Source: Ophiosphaerella korrae (taxonomy: Eukaryota; Ascomycota; Dothideomycetes; Pleosporales; Phaeosphaeriaceae). From it: 64,000 nt of DNA. The stretch covers positions 124,001 through 188,000 of the forward strand of contig JALNQF010000003.1 of the NCBI GenBank assembly GCA_028456385.1. Reading direction: 5' to 3'. The notes below the pieces were generated by a model. It worked only from the letters and a program-made list of their open reading frames with translations, did no database searches and had not been told where the DNA came from. The position numbers were made by a program, and so were the translations under genes. This document shows positions 1 through 11,038 of the stretch, piece after piece (the stretch's first letter is position 1; every line of letters begins with the position of its first letter).

Positions 1-705
1 AACGGCCGGAAACGTCAGGCTGGCCAAACCACCACCACCACCACCACGCACACCATCACGCAGTCCCTCCCCGCCGACCCCGCCCGCTACACAGAAATCT
101 TCTCTGGCCGCCCCGGGGTCCACGACCTCGTCTACACGGGCCCCACAACAAACGTCTTCCCCCCACCCTCCCCCCTCCCCCTCGACCCCCCCGTCCAAAT
201 GCTCACATACACCTCGCCCCTCCCCTACGCCCCCTCCAACACCATTGCCCTCCCCGCCGCATCGAATGCCCTGGTCCCAAACTACAAGGGCCTCCAGCGC
301 GACTGGCCCATCTCCCAGCCCTCCCCCATGCCCCTCGGCTACTACTCCACGTCGCTCGTCCCCGCCGCCGCGCAGACAGGCCACATCTCGTCGTACCAGG
401 GCGCGCCGCACATTCCCAAGTGCGAGGTCGGCGGTCCGCTAGTGCACAACGAACTTGCGCTTGCCATCTCGTGGCAGGTATTCAATACGAATCTGTGTAA
501 TCGTAGGATTCGCCTGATGTGGGATGATGGGCAGGTTGGCGCCGCGAATTCGTCTGGTGAGATGGAGTTTCGCGTCAGGGATCGATGTACCGGGTGTAGG
601 CCGGGTGATGTGGATATTCTGGAGGGCGTGTTTGATGGCGTTGTGGCGCCGGTCGGGGTCGGGAGGATTATGGGGAGGTGGAGGTGGGTTGGAGATGGGG
701 AGTGA
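1..705 (+). CDS. RlpA-like double-psi beta-barrel protein, 3' part
   Basis: The frame is open from the first base of the window to TGA at 703-705, so this is the C-terminal part of a gene that starts upstream. A Pro/Thr-rich linker with a Thr7 run and many Pro is followed from about base 415 by a double-psi beta-barrel-like domain. Its signs are an N-terminal CEVGG segment, a middle FNTNLC segment, and VRDRCTGCRPGDVDI, the pattern C-x2-C followed by a GD-(I/L/V)-D that is typical of barwin/RlpA/expansin-like barrels. Such fungal proteins are usually secreted and bind or act at the cell wall; some resemble papain inhibitors. The signal peptide, if any, lies outside the window. The exact subfamily is not resolved. 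Confidence 0.6.
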   Translation, partial: NGRKRQAGQTTTTTTTHTITQSLPADPARYTEIFSGRPGVHDLVYTGPTTNVFPPPSPLPLDPPVQMLTYTSPLPYAPSNTIALPAASNALVPNYKGLQRDWPISQPSPMPLGYYSTSLVPAAAQTGHISSYQGAPHIPKCEVGGPLVHNELALAISWQVFNTNLCNRRIRLMWDDGQVGAANSSGEMEFRVRDRCTGCRPGDVDILEGVFDGVVAPVGVGRIMGRWRWVGDGE

Positions 706-1161
706 GTGATGGGTTCGGTTTGGAGAGTGGATGTTGTGTTTTTTTTTTCTCTTTTACAGACTTGAGAGACGCGGTGGTTTGGTGTTTTTATTATACGGCA
801 TGTCTGTAATGACTACAAGGAGGTTGTAGCCTACGTACTGGGTGTTGTGTGGGCTTGAATTATCAGTTTTAAAATTCTTTGCAAGTCAAAAATATGAGAA
901 GATAAATGGCTACAAAATTTAGCCAAGGCCTTTTAATCAAATCCATCTGAAATGATGAAAATATTTTGCCTGGCATGTTTTATCTTCAAGTCAGTAGTCT
1001 TGATGGGAGTGTTATGGCTTGGCGCGATGAATTTAGCGCCAGGGCTTGACTATGACGCGTGTCTACTCGCATCCTCGGAAGTTTTGTTCCGAGCCGGTCA
1101 CCTCAGCCCTCCATCGCCCATCACATTTGTAGCCAGTGTAGTAATGTCTAGCTAAGCTTCC
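706..1161. other. Intergenic, nothing recognised
   Basis: This stretch has a short T-rich tract near 740 and AT-rich sequence around 860-960, fitting the 3' UTR of the upstream gene and the promoter of the RBR gene. No ORF with family resemblance was seen. Confidence 0.5.
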
Positions 1162-3099
1162 ATGTCTACCGTCTTCCCCTCACTTATACGCTCCCCGAAC
1201 ATCCGACACGCTTCCACGAGCACACACGAGGCGAGTCCTTTGTTATCGCACACCCATCATGGCCCTGATGAGCCTGACCTCCGTGACCTCAATGTCTCCC
1301 TGCAAGCCCTTACCGAAATCTTCCCTAATGTGCAGCCCGAGGTCTTCCGCGAGATGTTGTCCAGTATCAGCGAGGAGAGCAGGCTTCAGGTGATAACAGA
1401 GATGCTCCTGAGGCAAGGCCACAAATATGTGCGGGGCCGCTACAGGATGCCGGCAGAGCAAGAGGAGCAGCGCGAGGCGGCACACACATACAAGTACCGC
1501 AGGGAAGACGAGCCAAAGGACACCCGTGGCAAGCCGCTTGCTCTCCAAGACACATTTCGCTCCACGCGGTACAAGAATGCAGCGAAAGAGGCGCTCTATA
1601 ACGAGTTCAAAGGGCTGAGTCATTCCACCATTAAGGCTGTGCTGGCTGAGTACAATTGGAGCTACACCCCGGCTAGACCAACTCTCCTGGCCTTGTCAAA
1701 TAAGAGCTGGAGATCCAGCATTACCAACTTCTTCATGCGACGGAAAACACCAACTGCCAAGGACCATCCCCTGGTGCTGTGGACGGCTGCGGATGAAAAG
1801 ACGAACCGTACGAGAATGCCCCTGCTCATCAAGACCAAGAGTGATGAGCTAAATAGGGAGCTATACGAGAGTTTAATTGTACCTGAGCTGAACAGGCAAC
1901 GGAAGGAGCAACTATCGCAAGATCTGGAGCTTGCGCTGAAGTGGAATGAGGAAGAGGCGGAGAAGGAGGGCGAAATGTACGACTGTGAATGCTGCTTTAC
2001 TCCAAACACGCTTCAGCAGATGTCCACTTGTGACACTGACGGACATTATATCTGTTTCCGCTGTATACGACATTCCGTCAACGCAGCGCTATACGATCAA
2101 GGCTGGGCGCGAAACATCAACACCCAACTTTGCACCTTAAAATGCATAGCGCCCATGGCAAGTGGCGTCGACGACTGTCAAGGCTGCGTCCCACTCGCTT
2201 TTGTCAAGCGCGCACTTCTCGAAGAGCAAGACGGCGAAGACAACTTCACCAAACTCGAAGAACGCTTCATCAATGATGCCCTACTAAAATCCAAACTCCC
2301 GCTCATGCGCTGCCCCTTCTGCCCCTACGCCGAGCTCAACGATCTCGCCCTCTCGGACGCAGACCTCTTCACCCACCTCCACCTCAAATCCCAAACCATC
2401 CTCCTCGCCGCCCTCGCCACATCCCCTATCCTTGACCTACTAACCCAAACCCTCACCCTACTCCTCGCCGGACTCCTCATCCTCCTCTACACCCTCATCG
2501 CCCTCGTCTCCCCGACAACAATCCCCCACCTCCCCTTCTCGACCCCCCTCCTCGCCGCTCTCCGCCGCATCCACCTCAAGCGCCGTGGCCTACGCTTCAC
2601 CTGCCTGGCCCCACTCTGCCAGCGCACCTCCTGCCTCACCTGCGCCGCGCCCTGGCACGACCCGCACAAATGCTTCTCCTCGCAACTCACATCCCTCCGC
2701 CTAACCCTCGAGCGCGCCACCACCGACGCAGTAAAACGCACCTGTCCACAATGCAACCTCAGCTTCGTCAAGTCCGAGGGCTGCAACAAGCTCGTGTGTC
2801 TGTGCGGCTACTCCATGTGCTACGTCTGTCGCCAGGGCCTGGCGACCGAGGGGTACGCACACTTTTGCCAGCATTTTCGTGAGAGGCCTGGCGAGGCGTG
2901 TGCGGAGTGTAGGAAGTGCGATTTGTATCGCGTCGAGGATGAGGAGAGGGTTGTTGGGCGCGCGAGGGAGAGGGCCGAGGGCGAGTGGTGGGCGCGGCAG
3001 GGGGACGGGGCGAAGGGCGGGTTGGAGATGGTTGTCAGGAGGGAAGGAAGGAATTGGGAGGCGTGGATTGAAAGGGGGGTTGAGGACTTGGTTGTGTAG
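1162..3099 (+). CDS. RNF216-type RBR E3 ubiquitin ligase
   Basis: A single-exon protein of 645 aa with ATG at 1162. Residues about 47-97 and 139-175 look like CUE/UBA-type helical segments. The RBR module follows. RING1 carries C275, C277/C278, C290, H295, C298 and C301. The IBR starts at C384/C387 and resumes at C481, C486, C491 and C494. RING2 begins C528-x2-C531 with the candidate catalytic cysteine at C541 in SEGCNKLVC. The tail YAHFCQH followed by CAECRKC matches RNF216/TRIAD3 rather than parkin or ARIH types. In this class RING1 recruits the E2 and ubiquitin passes through the RING2 cysteine. A strongly hydrophobic insertion (residues about 411-450) splits the IBR and could be membrane-embedded. 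The family call is firm; substrates are unknown. Confidence 0.9.
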   Translation: MSTVFPSLIRSPNIRHASTSTHEASPLLSHTHHGPDEPDLRDLNVSLQALTEIFPNVQPEVFREMLSSISEESRLQVITEMLLRQGHKYVRGRYRMPAEQEEQREAAHTYKYRREDEPKDTRGKPLALQDTFRSTRYKNAAKEALYNEFKGLSHSTIKAVLAEYNWSYTPARPTLLALSNKSWRSSITNFFMRRKTPTAKDHPLVLWTAADEKTNRTRMPLLIKTKSDELNRELYESLIVPELNRQRKEQLSQDLELALKWNEEEAEKEGEMYDCECCFTPNTLQQMSTCDTDGHYICFRCIRHSVNAALYDQGWARNINTQLCTLKCIAPMASGVDDCQGCVPLAFVKRALLEEQDGEDNFTKLEERFINDALLKSKLPLMRCPFCPYAELNDLALSDADLFTHLHLKSQTILLAALATSPILDLLTQTLTLLLAGLLILLYTLIALVSPTTIPHLPFSTPLLAALRRIHLKRRGLRFTCLAPLCQRTSCLTCAAPWHDPHKCFSSQLTSLRLTLERATTDAVKRTCPQCNLSFVKSEGCNKLVCLCGYSMCYVCRQGLATEGYAHFCQHFRERPGEACAECRKCDLYRVEDEERVVGRARERAEGEWWARQGDGAKGGLEMVVRREGRNWEAWIERGVEDLVV

Positions 3100-3726
3100 A
3101 TTGGCAAGATATACCCGTGGGAGAGACGGATGTTGGATACATGCTGCGTGCAAATTTGAATTCGATTCTGTTCACGCGACGTTGGGATGGTTGCGTTTTA
3201 CCCCTACCCCCCTCCCCCCCCCCCTTTTTTTTTTCTTTAAGCTGACATGTCTGACCCTTCAACGCCGTCGCTATTGCCAAAAATGTATATCCGCCCAGTA
3301 TACATTTCCTTTCTCCCCCCCCTCCCCCCCCCCGTACACACCCCGGACACACCCCTCGCCCCCAACAACCACAAACAAAACACAGCCACCCACCCACCCA
3401 GCTTATCCCCCATCGTGCAACCAACTCCCCACAAACCCTCAACACCCGAACGAGAGACACACGGCCAGCGAAAACGCATGTCGGCAGCCCAGGGCATTCG
3501 CGCGGCCGAACGGCGGCAAACGAGGAATCTCGATATAAGTACTCGGCTGCCATCTTGGGGGGGGGGAGGGAGTGGATAGTGGTGGGTATAGCCCATGCGT
3601 TGCGTATGCTGGGAAGGCTCCTCGTGTTCTGTGGGTATGCTTGTTTCGTGGGCATGCTGAGGTTTGGGCAAAGTGGGATCGCGTGATAGGAAGGAGGGGG
3701 TGGATGAGGGGTGTTGGAGGAGAGGC

Positions 3727-3745
3727 GTGTGTGTGTGTGTGTGTG
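3727..3745. repeat. (GT)n microsatellite
   Basis: An uninterrupted GT dinucleotide run in a G-rich stretch downstream of the RBR gene. Confidence 0.9.
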
Positions 3746-6582
3746 GTAGTGGGAGGGGTTGCGGTGTGAAGGGTAGGGTAGGGATGGGAAGGTAGTGGGT
3801 GAGTAAGTAAGGCTGGACTGGTTGATGAGATGGGATGGTAGATGTAGATGTAGGTATACGGTATCGTGATACTATCAGATATTGTTTGGTCTACAGATCA
3901 AGAGTTCGGCGTGGTGATCGCACCAGTTCAAGCACAGTAGATTTTTGCCAATCATAACACGCGCAAAGGGGCAGACGTCACGATGAAAACACGCATCCAC
4001 AGTATTCAACGTGGCCGGAAGCTCATAAGATAGATCAATGATTGATTTATTAAGGTATGTATGTGAGCCACGATGACAGAACGCCATGTCGTATGTACAT
4101 ATTGCATGTTCAGTTCACCACGACGCCGACGACACGCCAAGTTTGCAAAGCTAACGACCGCAAGACGCACCATAACTTATGTTCAACATTGCACTGTAGC
4201 AGCATGTTCATGTAAGCAGACACGCAAAATACTCGACAACATCACAGAAACAAGACATCACGAAGAAGAGGAGATTCAACTTCACCAAAGGAATCAGCAC
4301 CACAACAAACGCGGGCCGAGCGAGCAGCATCGCAAGCGGGCCGAGGAGCCGAATAGTACAGGCAGCTGGAGAATCAGGGGCAGGCCAGAGACCCTGAACA
4401 GGGCGCCCTCTACGCGCCCTTCGCAGCCGACAAGGATGGCCGTTGGAGAGAGCGTGAACGCTGGCAAGAGCAATTGCGTCACGATCATCTCTCGCCGGAA
4501 ACTCAGGGGCTGCAGCCGTCTTCGTATACAGCTCCGGTACTACATCTGCCACGAGCGGCCGTGTCTGTCGTGCAGCGCCGGCAAAGCTACAGCAGTCGGA
4601 GGCTCCACATTAGCGCTGTGCTTGCAGAAAAATCATCCGATCACGGAACAACGCGCGCAAGAAGTTGGGCATTGCACAAAGAACAGATACATGTCTGGCC
4701 GGGCTAGAAATGGGGCTGTCTGGACTGAAGGCAATTGTCGCCCAGCTCCGTCGGTATGAGGTGTGCAGCTAGGCAAATTTGTTGGGGCCCTATTAGAAGT
4801 GCGGCCTCATTGATACTGCCTGTGGTGAGGGTATGAAAACCGTGTCTGACAGAGATCCTACGGCTGTCATGTAGGTTAGCGCTTATAACCCAGATTTGAA
4901 TGGGGCCACGGCACTAGATGGCGCTTTCTTGACTTTCTCGGGCCAGCGCGGACTGTCTTGAAATGGACTATACGATGCGCGGTGACATAGTCGAGCCATA
5001 GAAGGGACTTTGCCATGTTTGGTTCGGTTGCCGCAGTGTCGGGCTTTGGCTGGTACTTGTAGACCAGTGAATCAATCTTGCCAGTACCCATCAACCGTCA
5101 CTGTATTCATTGCGCATCTCTACTTGAAGAATCTAGTGGTCGAAGTTAGCCATTACTTCCCGAAGTTCGTATAAAACTGCAAAAGGAAACCTCAACTAAC
5201 GTCGACAGGAAAGCATTACGGCGACTTTTGAAAGAGCTCGACTTCACTTGGGCGCTGTGCTCAGCTGACACAGTTGCAGTGAACCTGCAACATCCGGGCG
5301 CTGCAATCAAGGTAGACATGGATACTTTGACAAGCAATTGGACGCCAAAGGGCCCGAAGCACTGGGGTGCAATAAGTGCGCCGGCTGCAACATAGATTGA
5401 CTATAGTGATAGTATATGAGCATCAGCTGTTGCATGTCCATCCTGTAGGCAGATCCACGCTATGGTTCCAGTTGAATCTTGGCGCTCGAAAAACAATACA
5501 ATAACCAAATGCTGCACGACTGTGGCGCTGTTGATCGACTGCTCCCAGAATAAGGTCTACAGTTCGGTGATGCTTTGGGCATCGACCGACAGACCTTGTG
5601 ATGATGCTCGTGCAGGCTGTACGCCACGCAGACGTCCTAGGCTTAGTTTTGGGATCACAGAACAGTATAGAGCCAGTCCAAAGGAGTGGCAAGCGAAACT
5701 ACGCGGAACATCCCCAAACTGGTATGAGCGAGATTGAACATCTCACTTCCATGCAGTTTGCTTCCACAGCGTCTGCACGGGCCATTCGTTTATGAGCTGA
5801 CTTGAGGGACTAGTGGTCATGCAACGGTTCGTTGTCCTCTTTGTTCTCGGGGCGATGCCGAGAGTGTTGCCCAAACGTGGGCTGTAGAGCGACACCCGCG
5901 GCCGCGCCACGGGAGCGTTAGCATCGGACTTTTGGACCTCAATTCGGAGAAATATAGTGTCCCGGCCGTAATCCCAATCCGGTACTGTTTAGCAGGCCGA
6001 CTGCGAAAGAACAAGGGCGTGTACAAGTGGATGTAGTTCTCAGTAGCTCCAAAGGGCGGACCTGAAAGCCTCAACCGTCGACCTCGAGGCTGTCAACCTT
6101 TCAGAAAGATTTTACTAGCCAGTCTTGCATCCTGGCCGATTGGTGAGCCAACGTGGAGAGGCTGTGGTTCCTTGGGTACAATCGGCCGCGCCGTAACACG
6201 CCAACGTCTCGCTACCGGACCATCTGCAGAAAGCCTCAACCCAAACTTTACCTCTATATCGTACGTCTTGCGCATAATGAGCACTTAACTGTGGATAATC
6301 TTTGGCAAATATCTCGCAGTATGTGTTGCATTATCATCCGCGTGGAAATAGTCTCAAGGTTGCCAACTGTCAGCATCTGAAAGGGTCAAGCCAAGCTAGT
6401 CGTCAGTGGCTGATCGGTAGGCTTCATTCTACACCAATGTGTTTCTCCCAATGACTGCCGTGTTCCATGCATCGCGATGGCCGTTCTGCTAGTAGTGGAC
6501 TGCCGTGTTGGCGAAACAGGATCTGCGGCGTGAGTGCTGAAAGCGTTGTATGCCTGGTGCTCTCTCGGCCAGTCATGATGTT

Positions 6583-6608
6583 GATGGTGATGGTGATGGT
6601 GATGGTGA
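6583..6608. repeat. (GATGGT)n short tandem repeat
   Basis: About four perfect copies of GATGGT in the long gene-free region. It is a simple repeat with no visible coding role. Confidence 0.9.
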
Positions 6609-9600
6609 CATTCCACACTTCATACTTGAGTAGTGCAAAAAAGGCTTGATGAGTTGGGCGCATTCAGAGTCGGCAGAGCAGGGACGAGGATGCTCGGACT
6701 CTAGAAACTTGGTCAGCGATACTTGATGATATTGTTATTACTCTCTAGATGTCAAAACGTTGGTGTCAAGTCATGTACCACGGGTAACCGCGAGGGTGGA
6801 GAGCTTCATCAAATAATTGTGAAAAGTGAGGCTGTTGTAACTTGGGTGTAATGGTGAGCTGACTACAGGCGAGCTGACTACAGGCCATGCTCTGTGACCG
6901 CGACCAATTCCAGGCTGCTGGATTGTGTCCAATAAAGTTTATTGGAATCAATGGGAGCGAGTGGTCACCATATCTGACAAGATTTCGGTGAGGTGGACAG
7001 GTGCTGGCATGGCATAGAGTCACGTATGGCCTCGAATGACGGCCCGTGCCGCCGCTGGGAGGCTTTTCTCCGGCGAGAACACGACATTGCATCATGCCAT
7101 TCTGGAGATCAGGAGATCCGAAATGAAGAGCGGTTGTGTAACTTGCTCTAGGCCAGATCTGGTTTGGAAGATGTCGTCTTCAAGTGTCTCGATTGAGTCT
7201 GAGACATGAGAGAATGCATGGAGATTCCTATCTATTCCGACTGGGCATAAGAAAGAGCTGCAGGTCGCCAGAATCTTCGGAGACTGACAGTTTGCTAGGG
7301 CGCCGAATATCACCGTCACGGGGTTGCGGGAGGCTGCAGGTTAGCGTAGCTCAACAGCGAGCCCTGCAGAGGAGCTGATAGTTGGGTGACCTCATGACGG
7401 GCTGCAGCGACCTTATGGAGTTGTGTTTTCCAGACGACCCGGGCCGCCACCATCTCATCAGAGCTTCAACGGCTGCTGTGCACAGGTAGTGGAATAGGTG
7501 GGCTGGCAAGCGCCAGGGGGCTCTGGCTGCGCAAATAGCGCAGTGAGGCACCCGGGGACCAAGCTATAGGCGTGGTTTTGCATTCTGGATTGAGCAGGGT
7601 CAGATGACCAGTGTGGCATCTCCAAGTGGCCCTTTGGCGGCAAGCCCAGCGGGCTGCTGCGTTTGGTAGGCGAGGGAAGTGGCGGTCTGGTGTACAGGAG
7701 GCAAGGAGTGCAATGCGAGGATCAAGTAATTGGCAGCGTCGCCGGTCAGCCCCGGGCCCTGGGAGGGCGGGCAGCAACGTGCGAGACACATGAGAGCAAT
7801 GGGGGTTGGGACTGAGATGTTACCTTGCCCGCGTGTGGTGTTCGCTCACCAGCAAGGGAGACACACTTGACGCTGTCATGACATTGTCGATGCGCCGGGG
7901 CATCGTGGTGAGAGGGTTTGGGCAATACAGAAGGCAGGTGGTGAGTGCGGCGCAAGTAGAGTAGGGCACGCGGGTCTGCCCATCCACTGCGACGCCGGCC
8001 ATGTCGAGGCGCAAGGGAATAGGCAGTCAATTAGACTGATTGCAGGACCTGCTGGAGGCAATCAGGCATGATGGGTGTGCTGTGGGCTAGCGCTGGTGAT
8101 GAAGATGGCGAAGGGACGACGTGGTGGATTATTGTCGTGGGTCTTGGCGTCGTGTCCCTGCCTTGCACCTCGCGCCTCGCAACTCACAGAGCCCAACTTC
8201 CCTCTCTTCACCCTCTCCTCGCTCTCACCGTTCACTCTCACCGTCTCTTCTCTCGTCTCCATGCCCGCCCAGTGAATGCAGCAGCCGTGGTTGGCTGCTC
8301 CTGTTAGAGAGCGACCTGTCTGACTGACTGCCTCCTTTCGGAGCATTGCGCAGTCATCCACTGTGCCGGGTCGCTGGTGGAGGCAAGCCCGGATCATGGC
8401 GCAGTGTGTCCTCTAGCCAAAACCAAAACACCCCAGCCGATGCAACCATCAATCGCCCCGCCAGCACCATTCGCACCACTTGCTCATTCGCACCACCAAC
8501 CACCGGCCTCAGCGATTATGGTGCTGGCCTGCTTGCTCCTTCGTACATAGTAGACCAAACACTTCACCTACCCACCCGCCAAAGCCCACTGGGCTTGTCA
8601 CGATCGCCCTGTGACAGGTAACGGCCTCGAGCCTAGTCTCTCCTGGGCCTCTGGTTTCCCTTCCTTCACTGCTCGCCCGCGGCACCACCTGCCCTTTGCC
8701 AGCGGCTGGCGGCCCGTGGCGCTTCTCCCCTTCCCACCCTGCTCCTGGCCCCGCCCATGTCCAAGCGCTGACTGGACTGGCTGCACTGACCGCACCGAGC
8801 CTGCCTGCCCGCGGGGATTCTCTGTCCAATCCAGGCCTGCCGTGGCAGAAGATCAAACTCTGATCATCTGTTCGCTTCATGGTTTATTCTTGGGCGCCGC
8901 CTGATCGAGATGAAACATCGGCGTTCCCAGCCGTCTGGTTCCTCCCTCTGCTGTGTGTCGAGTCAGCCCCCCATTCGAGCGGTGCAGTCCTCAATGTTCC
9001 TGCATCGCTGCTGCACGGGATTGTGATGCCTTAGACCAATTAACCAATCCACTCCCCCTAGACCGTGCATGATAGCTTCCGTGGGTGCTGGGCCCCATAC
9101 TTCCGGTGCAAGGAATGCGAATCTCAGCGTGGGCCAGCAATCATTCGAGAAAGAAGTGAGCCTGGGCGCCGGGGCAGCACTGCCCTCCCTGACTTCTCGG
9201 AGATATACTCGCTCTACTTTGGGAATGGCTCGCTACCGCTGCTTGCCAATGCTACCTTGGTGCTAGAAAACGGTCATAGTTTGAGCAGGCGAAACGCATC
9301 ACTTTTCAAATTCTCTGGGGCTGAATCTTGATCCAGCGTGCTAACAATGTTGGGTGCCTACACTTGCTCGCCGGGCTGTCTCCTTTAAGCCAAACAACCC
9401 GACCAAGTTCTGCATCGAGTAGTAGCGTTGACCGTCTGTCCACGATACTTCTACATACGTCTGCTCTCATTTGACCGCTGAACCCGTGTCCTTGGATTGT
9501 ACCGTCTCCTTTAGCCCTCGGCCGTCACTAGTTGCTCTACCACACACCATTCTAATTTTGCCCATTGTCTCGACGTTGTCAGTTGGTACCCTACCCACCC

Positions 9601-10792
9601 AAGCAGCCTCGAAAACGAACAACATCACAGGTCTGTCGGACCCCGGCAGCTTGTGCAACTAGCACTGGCCCACGGCCATCAATCAAATTGGGTTGAAGAA
9701 AGGCACAGTGCATATATGCTTCAAGCCTTCACGCTGTCGAGCCCCCATCCTCGAGACCGCATTGATCACGGTTCACTTTACTCTCTATTGTTTGCCCCTT
9801 TCTTGTCCGTGCTTCTTGAACTCAAGCTGGCTCCACTCCAACGTGAGGCAACAGAAGGCGTCTGCCACCCAGAGTCTTAAGCCCCGGAGTTCGCGCAGAT
9901 CGCTGAGTATCCACGACAAGTCAGCTTCCCCGTTGAAGCAGCCACGATCGAAAATCACCATAAGCCACATCATTTCTTTTGGGCAGAGTGCAGAAGAACC
10001 CCGGTAGGCTCCACACCCCCCATTGCGACATGACGACGCGTAGTTTGATACCAAGGACTTACAGGTCGTAGCGAAGCGACTACACCTACACACACCGCCT
10101 ACGTCGCAGTTGGAGATTGCAGGGTCCAAGTGGCCGGCTCATTGCGCGTGCCTGTCTGTGCTCGAGATTCAAGATCTGTGGAGACTGCGGGAGAAGCAAA
10201 GTACACCAGTCGCCCTGGTCCATTTGCTGTAGTCCGTGTTGACGGTGCCGTTCAAACCTTCGGGTTTAAGGCGTCGCATAGCCGCAACAGGTGAGTGACA
10301 TCAACATACGCTGCATTGCGGCTTCCTCCAGTTCCTCAAAGTTTTTCACCCACCCACCCTCATCATTTCCCCTGTATTACGCCCATGGACTTCGACTAAG
10401 CTTGCAACAGGTTGTGTCGAGTCATCGGTGCGTTGAGAGCAGGTGCGCATCCCAGAGCCAATCTGCTGGATAAAGTACAGAGGACGCATTGCAGCACTCG
10501 CAATAGCCGCACATCTTCAGCCCGCCGAGCATTAGCATTGACGGACGCATTGCAGCCACCAGCAACTCGCAGCGGCAGCTAATCGAGGATCGCGCCCCTG
10601 TGCCGGCTAAACCGCCCCAGATTGCCCTGGAAGCGAACCAACAACGGCATTAGTTAGACGACCCTCGACACTTTCTCGCCATCCTTGCGCGCTTGGACTG
10701 GCTTCCCGAAGCATTGCTCCGCCTACTATCGCGATAGCCCACACCATCCGCCTTTCCATTTGCCTCTCTCCATCGTGGATTCGTTTACCGGA

Positions 10793-10837
10793 GTTGATCA
10801 GGTTGACCAGGTCGACCAGGTTGACCAGGTTGATCAA
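10793..10837. repeat. 9-bp minisatellite GTTGACCAG, five units
   Basis: Five consecutive 9-base units (GTTGATCAG, GTTGACCAG, GTCGACCAG, GTTGACCAG, GTTGATCAA) lie about 200 bases before the proposed start codon of the VIB-1-like gene, probably in its 5' leader. Being a multiple of three, copy-number change would keep any overlapping upstream frame (Val-Asp-Gln repeats) open. Confidence 0.85.
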
Positions 10838-11038
10838 GTTTACCACCAGCGGCGAGACTCTGTCAGCAGCAGCGAAGACACTCGCCACTGCCGGGGCCGT
10901 TGCGTTCCTACCCAAACCGTCGGAATTGCTGCGCAGAGCATTGGAGCGCGGCGTAAGATTCGCTCTCTCGAACGGGACATAGTGTCTGCAGCCGCCGACA
11001 GGCAATACCAGACCGGCGTTGCTGCAACTGCTGCAATA

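Larger units (their letters stand above)
3100..11038. other. About 8 kb without a recognisable gene, upstream of the VIB-1-like factor
   Basis: Six-frame reading shows only short frames without family resemblance. From 3200 to 3800 there are C/T-rich and G-rich homopolymer runs and a (GT)n tract. Two simple repeats lie at 6583-6608 and 10793-10837. The rest has ordinary composition, not AT-rich. It probably contains the promoter and a long, possibly spliced 5' leader of the regulator that starts at 11039, plus the 3' UTR of the RBR gene. Non-coding RNAs cannot be excluded. A 229-codon frame at 4073-4759 is discussed in the findings. Confidence 0.5.
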
